A stretch of 52,554 nucleotides of DNA, taken from positions 1 through 52,554 of the forward strand of contig CASDSD010000015.1 in NCBI GenBank assembly GCA_949283205.1. The letters run 5' to 3'. This stretch comes from an uncultured Alistipes sp. (GTDB taxonomy: Bacteria; Bacteroidota; Bacteroidia; Bacteroidales; Rikenellaceae). Below, one piece after another: positions 47,098 through 52,554 of this stretch (positions are counted from its first letter, which is position 1; each line of letters starts with the position of its first letter). Below the pieces are notes generated by a model. That model had not been told where the DNA came from. It did not search any database and worked only from the letters and a program-made list of their open reading frames with translations. The translations under genes and the position numbers were made by a program.

Positions 47098-47479
47098 ACC
47101 CTATTTTATTTAGCGTTGATGATAGAATATATGCACAAAATCAAGATCCGCCATATACCGAAAGGATCACAGGGACACCAAGCCTCTCCGTAAATATGGA
47201 GTCATGACACATGCGTATGCAGTCTTATCATTAAAACAGATGCAATAAAATAATAACAAAATTAATCCTAAATCACAAATAAAAATGCATGCCAACACTT
47301 CTGGGAAGCATATTTTACGGGATCCCGACTAACTGTTCCGACTCGTATGCCAACGTAATCGTTCCGACAGACACCGTTTTTCCGCCTGCGGAGACCATAA
47401 ATCCGCCGTCGCAGGCACTGACGGCACACGCAAAATCGGAAATATGACACATCGAGGCGGCTTATTCGGCGAAAAACAT
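47098..47479. other. AT-richer non-coding stretch upstream of the mini-peptides and argS
   Basis: No convincing ORF beyond the mini-peptides. It presumably holds the minus-strand promoter for them; a TAATTTTG on the minus strand near 47260 is a candidate -7 element with no clear -33. A 7-bp inverted repeat (GCCTGCG at 47384, CGCAGGC at 47410) is present. Otherwise nothing recognised. Confidence 0.4.
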
Positions 47480-47487
47480 TAAATTTG
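47480..47487 (+). promoter_or_regulatory. -7 element upstream of argS
   Basis: TAAATTTG, 23 bases before the argS start; no clear -33 box. Confidence 0.5.
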
Positions 47488-47510
47488 CGGTCAAAATCGA
47501 AACAAGTACC

Positions 47511-49289
47511 ATGAATACCGAAAATCTCATTTCGCAGATCGCACGCCAGGCCGTCGAAGAGCTTTACGGCCCCGTCGACGCTTCGGCCCTGCAGATACAG
47601 AAGACGCGCAAGGAGTTCCAGGGAGACTACACGCTCGTGACGTTCCCGCTGCTCAAGATCAGCCGCAAGGCTCCCGAGGCTACGGCCGAGGAGATCGGCG
47701 CGCATATCGTGGCCCGGAACCCGCAGATAAGCGCCTACAACGTCATCAAGGGATTCCTCAACCTGAGCCTCGCACCCGCATTCTGGATCGACCGTTTTGC
47801 CGAGATATCGGCCGACGCCGCTTTCGGCAACGCCGCCCCGACGGGCCGCACCATAATGATCGAGTACTCGTCGCCCAACACCAACAAGCCCCTGCACCTC
47901 GGACACATACGAAACAATCTGCTCGGATATTCGGTGGCCCTGATACTCAAGGCAAACGGACACAACGTCATCAAGGTCAACCTGGTGAACGACCGCGGCA
48001 TACACATCTGCAAGTCGATGCTCGCATGGCAGCTCTACGGCGGCGGCGAGACGCCCGCCTCGTCGGGAATGAAGGGCGACCACCTCGTCGGCAAATACTA
48101 TGTCGAGTTCGACAAGCACTACAAGGCACAGATAAAGGAGCTTGTCGGGCAGGGCATGAGTGAGGACGAAGCCAAGAAGAAGGCCCCGATCATGCAGCAG
48201 GCGCAGGAGATGCTCCGCCGCTGGGAGGCGAAGGATCCCGAGGTATACAAGTTGTGGCAGACGATGAACGGCTGGGTGTACGAGGGTTTCGACGTCACGT
48301 ACAAGGCCCTCGGCGTAGACTTCGACAAGGTATATTACGAGTCGCAGACATACCTGCTGGGCAAGAGCCTCGTGCAGGAGGGACTCGACAAGGGCGTCTT
48401 CTTCCGCAAGGAGGACAACTCGGTGTGGATAGACCTCACGGCAGACGGTCTCGACCAGAAACTGCTGCTGCGCGGCGACGGCACCTCGGTATACATGACG
48501 CAGGACCTCGGCACGGCGCTCCGCCGCTTCGAGGAGAACAAACTCGACGAGATGATATATGTCGTGGGCAACGAGCAGAACTACCACTTCCAGGTGCTGA
48601 AGCTCGTACTCAAGAAGCTGGGATACGCCTGGAGCGACGAGATATACCACCTCTCGTACGGCATGGTGGAGCTGCCCGAAGGCAAGATGAAGTCGCGCGA
48701 GGGTACGGTGGTGGATGCCGACGACCTGATCGCCGACATGATCGAGACGGCACGCGACATGTCGACCGAGCTGGGCAAACTCGACGGCTGCACCCGGGAG
48801 GAGGCAGACGACGTCTGCCGCATGGTCGGACTCGGCGCCCTCAAGTATTTCATCCTCAAGGTAGACCCCAAGAAAACCATGCTGTTCGATCCGCGCGAGT
48901 CGATCGACTTCAACGGCAACACCGGCCCCTTCATACAGTACACCCATGCGCGCATCTGCTCGATCCTGCGCAAAGCCGACGAGGCCGGCATGGATTACAA
49001 GTCGCACGCATGCACCGACCTGCTGCCCGAAGAGGTGGCCCTCATCAAGTCTTTGGCCGACTTCCCGAACGTGGTGGCTGCGGCAGGCGACACATTCTCG
49101 CCCTCGCTCATTGCCGCCTACGCCTACGATCTGGCCAAGACATTCAACGGATACTATCACGACCACTCGATCCTGCGTGAGGAGGACGAACAGAAGCGCC
49201 GCATGCGTCTGATGCTGGCCGCGGAGGTGGCACGCATCATCCGCCGCGCGATGAGCCTTCTGGGCATCGAGGTGCCGCAGAGAATGTAA
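47511..49289 (+). CDS. argS: Arginine--tRNA ligase
   Basis: 592 residues. An N-terminal Arg-tRNA synthetase domain (about 1-100) precedes the class I catalytic core: the HIGH-type motif in NTNKPLHLGHIRNN and the KMSKS-type loop GKMKSREG. The C-terminal DALR anticodon-binding domain (about 470-592) ends in LLGIEVPQRM. It charges tRNA-Arg. Standard length and complete; monocistronic between its promoter and a strong terminator. Confidence 0.96.
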   Translation: MNTENLISQIARQAVEELYGPVDASALQIQKTRKEFQGDYTLVTFPLLKISRKAPEATAEEIGAHIVARNPQISAYNVIKGFLNLSLAPAFWIDRFAEISADAAFGNAAPTGRTIMIEYSSPNTNKPLHLGHIRNNLLGYSVALILKANGHNVIKVNLVNDRGIHICKSMLAWQLYGGGETPASSGMKGDHLVGKYYVEFDKHYKAQIKELVGQGMSEDEAKKKAPIMQQAQEMLRRWEAKDPEVYKLWQTMNGWVYEGFDVTYKALGVDFDKVYYESQTYLLGKSLVQEGLDKGVFFRKEDNSVWIDLTADGLDQKLLLRGDGTSVYMTQDLGTALRRFEENKLDEMIYVVGNEQNYHFQVLKLVLKKLGYAWSDEIYHLSYGMVELPEGKMKSREGTVVDADDLIADMIETARDMSTELGKLDGCTREEADDVCRMVGLGALKYFILKVDPKKTMLFDPRESIDFNGNTGPFIQYTHARICSILRKADEAGMDYKSHACTDLLPEEVALIKSLADFPNVVAAAGDTFSPSLIAAYAYDLAKTFNGYYHDHSILREEDEQKRRMRLMLAAEVARIIRRAMSLLGIEVPQRM

Positions 49290-49310
49290 TGAAGATCAGG
49301 CATCGCCGAG

Positions 49311-49354
49311 GATATCGGCCGCGGGAGAACAGAACCTGCGGCCGATATCTTTTA
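49311..49354 (+). terminator. Terminator after argS
   Basis: GATATCGGCCGC and GCGGCCGATATC form a 12-bp perfect stem with a 15-base loop, then TTTTAT. Confidence 0.85.
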
Positions 49355-49416
49355 TCCGGACATTCGATATCGCAGGAAACATGATTGCAAGGCTTGCTAT
49401 TTTTATGCCGTCTGCG

Positions 49417-49447
49417 CTTGCGGTTCCGAACAGAAATAGTACATTTG
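49417..49447 (+). promoter_or_regulatory. Promoter of the GH43 gene
   Basis: CTTG at 49417-49420, 19 bases, TACATTTG at 49440-49447. Leader of about 125 bases with nothing recognised. Confidence 0.6.
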
Positions 49448-49574
49448 TAAACGAAAAAGGGTGACGCCGAATCGGCTCCCCTCGCAAACAACCCGCGTGG
49501 CGGCAGGCACATACGCGCCCGCCCCGTTCGGAGGTTGCAACCGACGCACGAGACAAAACAAATATATGCATATT

Positions 49575-50591
49575 ATGAGAAAACTGTTTTTGATGCTGGC
49601 CTTTCCATGCATCATGTGTGCATGCAACAATTCGGGAGGCGACAAGAACGAATCCTCTTCCGAAACATACAACAACCCGGTGCTCAACCGCGACGCGCCC
49701 GACCCGACGGCCATACGCGGCGAGAACGGCAAATTCTATGTCTACACGACAGAACGCGACGGCAACACCCCCGTATATGAGTCAAGCGACCTTGTTACAT
49801 GGTACTACGTCGGAGGCATATACCCCAGTGGGGGACGTCCGGACTTTGTCGATGGCGGCGGTCTGTGGGCTCCCGACATAAACTACGTGGACGGAAAATA
49901 CATCCTCTACTACTCGATGTCGGTATGGGGCGGAGAGTGGGACTGCGGCATCGGCTGCGCCACGTCCGACTCTCCGACGGGCCCCTTCACCGACCATGGC
50001 AAGATGTTCATCTCGAAGGAGATCGGCGTGCAGAACTCGATCGACCCCGTACTCTTCGTAGAGGATGGCCGCAAATATCTCGCATGGGGCAGCTTCCACG
50101 GAATATACATTACCGAACTGACGGAGGACGGCCTCTCGGTAGCCGATCCGACCGACCTGATACAGATTGCCGGCACGGCATACGAGGGATCGTACATCCA
50201 CAAGCGTGACGGCTACTACTACCTCTTCGCCTCTGTCGGAGCCTGCTGCAACGGGTTGAACAGTACATACAAGACTGTCGTGGGGCGCAGCAAGTCGCTC
50301 TTCGGCCCCTATGTCGACATGCAAGGACGGCCCATGCTGGAGAACAACCACGTAGTACTGCTCGAGAACAGCGACAAGGTCGTAGGACCGGGACACGACT
50401 CGCAGATCATTACCGACGATGCCGGACAGGACTGGATCTTCTACCACGGATACACCACCTCGGACGGCGGCAACGGCGGCCGCAAGCTCTTCCTTGACAA
50501 GGTCACGTGGAGTGACGGCTGGCCGAAAATAGGGACCAACGGCAAACCGTCGAACAAAATGCAGCGTCCGGTAATAAACGAACAGAAATAA
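49575..50591 (+). CDS. GH43-type glycoside hydrolase lipoprotein
   Basis: 338 residues. Signal peptide with lipobox (MCAC, Cys about 17), so likely anchored in the envelope. Five-bladed propeller features of family GH43: DAPDPTAI near the start with the general-base Asp43, GLWAPDINYVDGKYILYYS, SIDPVLFVEDGRKYLAWGS with the pKa-modulating Asp, and YEGSYIHKRDGYYYLF with the general-acid Glu. The family acts mainly on arabinose- or xylose-containing polysaccharides; endo-arabinanase-like activity is the likeliest, not certain. It is alone, without SusC/SusD or other glycan genes. Confidence 0.88.
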   Translation: MRKLFLMLAFPCIMCACNNSGGDKNESSSETYNNPVLNRDAPDPTAIRGENGKFYVYTTERDGNTPVYESSDLVTWYYVGGIYPSGGRPDFVDGGGLWAPDINYVDGKYILYYSMSVWGGEWDCGIGCATSDSPTGPFTDHGKMFISKEIGVQNSIDPVLFVEDGRKYLAWGSFHGIYITELTEDGLSVADPTDLIQIAGTAYEGSYIHKRDGYYYLFASVGACCNGLNSTYKTVVGRSKSLFGPYVDMQGRPMLENNHVVLLENSDKVVGPGHDSQIITDDAGQDWIFYHGYTTSDGGNGGRKLFLDKVTWSDGWPKIGTNGKPSNKMQRPVINEQK

Positions 50592-50610
50592 CCATACGGC
50601 AACAAAATAC

Positions 50611-50647
50611 AACGGGACTGGATCCGAATGATCCAGTCCCGTTTTTC
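50611..50647 (+). terminator. Terminator after the GH43 gene
   Basis: AACGGGACTGGATC and GATCCAGTCCCGTT form a 14-bp stem with a short loop, followed by TTTC. Confidence 0.88.
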
Positions 50648-50715
50648 ATCAGGCCGGCCATATCGTCCAGTTCAAGCCTTCCGAATACGGCACTCCGGCC
50701 CTGCCTTATACAAAC

Positions 50716-50744
50716 GACGCCCGTCTCTTTCGGAGTCGGGCGTC
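50716..50744 (-). terminator. Terminator after the DUF5606 gene
   Basis: GACGCCCG and CGGGCGTC form an 8-bp stem with a 13-base loop; on the minus strand GTTTGTAT follows. Confidence 0.6.
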
Positions 50745-50764
50745 AAACATCCGTATGGCGTACG

Positions 50765-51199
50765 TTATTCCGCCTTTTCAGGCTCTTCGGCCGTCTCTTC
50801 CGCCTCGTCGGGGAGCTTGAACTCCGTAATGCCGGCACCCACCAGAATATTGAACCACGAGAGCGCCTTCTTCATATCCGACACATGCACACGATCGCGG
50901 TCGTATTCGGGCAGCACCTCCGCAAAATATGCCTTGATGCGCTCGGGCGACTCCTTGTGCGAGAGCCCCTCCTTGCCGCCCGTCATGGCATACATGCGCG
51001 TGAAAACGTCGGCCAGAGGTATGTCTTCACCCTCGGTGAACATCGATATCTCCGACAGGGCGCTTACGCGCGACGTACCGGCCGCATTCATTCGTTTGCC
51101 GTCCGAGAGCGACTCGACAATGATGCCGCGCGTCGACTGTGCCACATACCTGTAGAGGCCCGGCATGCCCGAAATGGCCAGAATATCCTTAAATTCCAT
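50765..51199 (-). CDS. DUF5606 family protein
   Basis: 144 residues, small, cytoplasmic, no signal peptide. MEFKDILAISGMPGLYRYVAQS followed by IIVESLSDGKR is the recognisable DUF5606 start, a domain seen widely in Bacteroidota. The C-terminus is acidic and disordered. The molecular function of the family is unknown to me. It is encoded alone between a terminator and the mscS-type gene. Confidence 0.75.
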   Translation of the reverse strand: MEFKDILAISGMPGLYRYVAQSTRGIIVESLSDGKRMNAAGTSRVSALSEISMFTEGEDIPLADVFTRMYAMTGGKEGLSHKESPERIKAYFAEVLPEYDRDRVHVSDMKKALSWFNILVGAGITEFKLPDEAEETAEEPEKAE

Positions 51200-51317
51200 A
51201 ATTTTAGAGTGTTTTTATAAGTTTAATTACCAAAACATACATTTTTTTCATCCACACGGCTCCAAACACACGTCATGGAACCGTTCGTCGCAGTCTCTCC
51301 GACGAAAGCGTACCGCA

Positions 51318-52244
51318 TCACTCCTCCTTCGACAGATGTACATCCAGCTGCGGGAAGGGGAAGTGGGCGCCGCGTTCGGGCAGCTCCTTGTAGAAGGCCT
51401 CCGTAACGCTGTCCAGGACATCCCAATAATCCGCATTCAACACCCACGCGCGCGCCTCGATCACAACGGCGCTGTCCGCCAGCGCATCTATACGCACATA
51501 GATCGCCGGATCGTCCAGCACGCGGCTGTCGCGGCGGATGATCTCGATCATCGCCGTGCGGATGACATCGTAGTCGTCACCGTAGGCGACCGATATCTTC
51601 CAACTGCAGCGGCGTTTCTCGGCCGTCGAGTAATTGTTTATGATCGAGGTCGAGATGGAGTTGTTGGGGATGTATATCGTCTGCTTGTCGGTCGTCGTTA
51701 TGGTCGTGGTGAAGAGGCGTATGGCCTGCACCGTGCCCTTCACCCCCTGTGCCTCGATATAGTCTCCCACCTTGTAGGGACGCAGCACGAGAATCATCAC
51801 GCCGCCGGCAAAGTTCTGCAGCGTACCGCTCAGGGCCATGCCGATAGCCAGACCCATCGAAGCCAGAATGGCCACGAACGACGTCGAATCGACCCCAAGC
51901 ACCGTCACTATGACCACGACCAGAACTATGTAGCCGCAGGTGCGTATGAGCGTGAGCAGGAACGTATGCAGCGTAATTTCCGTACCGCGCCGCTCCATGA
52001 TACGCTCGACCATCCTGATAAGCCGGTGCAGCAGCCAGCGCCCGAGATAGTATATGGCCAGGGCGATACATATCTTGATTCCGGTCCATATCATCCATGA
52101 CACGATCTCATGGACGATAGACTGCACATCGAGATCGGCCAGATTCTTCACCACCTCGACAAAACGCGCCTTCTGGATGCTGTCGGGCACGATAAGGCTT
52201 TCGATAGCCTCCTCGCCCTCCGTCTGTATCAAAAATTTCAACAT
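51318..52244 (-). CDS. MscS-family mechanosensitive channel
   Basis: 308 residues. Three membrane helices (about 50-70, 95-118, 125-147). The last is the Gly/Ala-rich pore helix (SMGLAIGMALSGTLQNFAGGVMIL), followed by the conserved beta domain (LRPYKVGDYIEA, GTVQAI, IYIPNNSI) and a C-terminal alpha/beta domain. It is the small MscS type that releases solutes under osmotic downshock. The N-terminal 45 residues are an acidic cytoplasmic or periplasmic extension. Divergent from the DUF5689 lipoprotein gene. Confidence 0.92.
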   Translation of the reverse strand: MLKFLIQTEGEEAIESLIVPDSIQKARFVEVVKNLADLDVQSIVHEIVSWMIWTGIKICIALAIYYLGRWLLHRLIRMVERIMERRGTEITLHTFLLTLIRTCGYIVLVVVIVTVLGVDSTSFVAILASMGLAIGMALSGTLQNFAGGVMILVLRPYKVGDYIEAQGVKGTVQAIRLFTTTITTTDKQTIYIPNNSISTSIINNYSTAEKRRCSWKISVAYGDDYDVIRTAMIEIIRRDSRVLDDPAIYVRIDALADSAVVIEARAWVLNADYWDVLDSVTEAFYKELPERGAHFPFPQLDVHLSKEE

Positions 52245-52267
52245 GGTTCACTCTGCCATTATGAATA

Positions 52268-52275
52268 CAAAAATA
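52268..52275 (-). promoter_or_regulatory. -7 element upstream of the mscS-type gene
   Basis: TATTTTTG on the minus strand, 23 bases before the start; -33 unclear. Confidence 0.45.
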
Positions 52276-52297
52276 CACATTTTTCCCGAAAAACCGC

Positions 52298-52305
52298 TAT
52301 CTTTG
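52298..52305 (+). promoter_or_regulatory. -7 element at the DUF5689 lipoprotein start
   Basis: TATCTTTG ends only 5 bases before the ATG at 52311, implying a leaderless transcript or a start codon further downstream. Confidence 0.45.
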
Positions 52306-52310
52306 TTTAT

Positions 52311-52554
52311 ATGCGGTTTTTATTCACATATCGGCTCAAATCGCTTGCCATGTTCCTCGCTGCGGCGGCTGCCGCCTTTTTAGTCGGATGCCGTCGATTC
52401 GACGAACCAGCACCCCGACCGGCCGCCCCCGCCATCCCCGACATGGCCATTGCGGACCTGCACGACTTATGCCGCGACCGCACGGTCGAAATAGAAGGCG
52501 CAATCACCATCGGCGGATATGTCACCTCAAACGATGCGGCCTCGAACTTCTACA
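52311..52554 (+). CDS. DUF5689-type lipoprotein (5' part, runs off the window)
   Basis: 81 codons are visible before the window ends. Signal peptide MRFLFTYRLKSLAMFL... with lipobox (LVGC, Cys about 27), then a Pro/Ala-rich linker and the start of a DUF5689-like domain (IADLHDLCRDRTVEI, GGYVTSNDAASNFY). These proteins are surface lipoproteins with OB-like folds; their ligands are unknown. An alternative ATG at 52350 would leave a signal peptide without a basic n-region. Confidence 0.7.
   Translation, partial: MRFLFTYRLKSLAMFLAAAAAAFLVGCRRFDEPAPRPAAPAIPDMAIADLHDLCRDRTVEIEGAITIGGYVTSNDAASNFY

Noticed and set aside
46561-47193. Plus-strand ORFs of 112 and 91 codons across the mini-peptide region
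   Set aside because: Their translations share nothing with each other. The minus-strand frames show parallel peptide conservation with synonymous codon changes, so coding is on the minus strand.
47268-49166. A 632-codon minus-strand frame opposite argS
   Set aside because: Shadow of argS: no family motif, a low-complexity translation rich in Val, Leu and His, and no promoter.

Overview
The window is a GC-rich stretch of a Bacteroidales chromosome, most likely Alistipes or a close relative (Rikenellaceae). The signs are: many copies of the Bacteroidota promoter pattern (TTTG, 19-20 bases, TAnnTTTG) in front of genes; lineage gene families (DUF3575/DUF3868, DUF5606, DUF5689, HU-CCDC81-like, LptE-SecG cluster, Oar-type TonB receptor, FISUMP-type lipoprotein); many lipoproteins with Bacteroidota-style lipoboxes; and a probable cysteate synthase, the entry enzyme of sulfonolipid synthesis in this group. 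No mobile element, CRISPR array, rRNA or phage gene was seen; one tRNA (Asp, GTC) is present.

Layout. 1-10.2 kb: envelope genes (dual-CDGSH protein, FISUMP lipoprotein, MFS transporter, a DUF3575/DUF3868 pair without fimbrillins, YqaA-type membrane protein, Oar-like TonB-dependent receptor). 10.2-17.7 kb: pyrimidine operon pyrC-carA-carB-pyrK-pyrD, preceded by a 40-codon leader ORF and an intrinsic terminator that together look like pyrBI-type attenuation. CarA lacks its nucleophilic cysteine. 17.9-21.5 kb: etfB-etfA-acyl-CoA dehydrogenase operon. 21.7-25.7 kb: HU-like membrane protein, sigma-54 activator, LptE, a small conserved protein and SecG. 26-37.3 kb: housekeeping genes (tRNA-Asp, rsmD, RecD-like helicase, mutS, udk, gyrB, ftsE-like ATPase, engB, prs). 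37.5-46.4 kb: DUF4838 lipoprotein, manA, cysteate synthase, SGNH hydrolase, two small lipoproteins, a Crp/Fnr regulator, dusB and a CNNM/CorC-type membrane protein. 46.4-47.5 kb: an AT-richer island holding two tandem, paralogous Cys-containing mini-peptide genes on the minus strand. 47.5 kb to the end: argS, a GH43 lipoprotein, DUF5606, MscS and the start of a DUF5689 lipoprotein.

Functional links. The pyr operon supplies UMP precursors, with Prs (PRPP) and Udk (salvage) encoded nearby. LptE and SecG serve envelope biogenesis. The best leads are the tandem mini-peptides (46745-47097), the pyr attenuator (10260-10413), the cysteine-less CarA and the cysteate synthase.

All family assignments come from reading motifs in the translations; no database search was possible.
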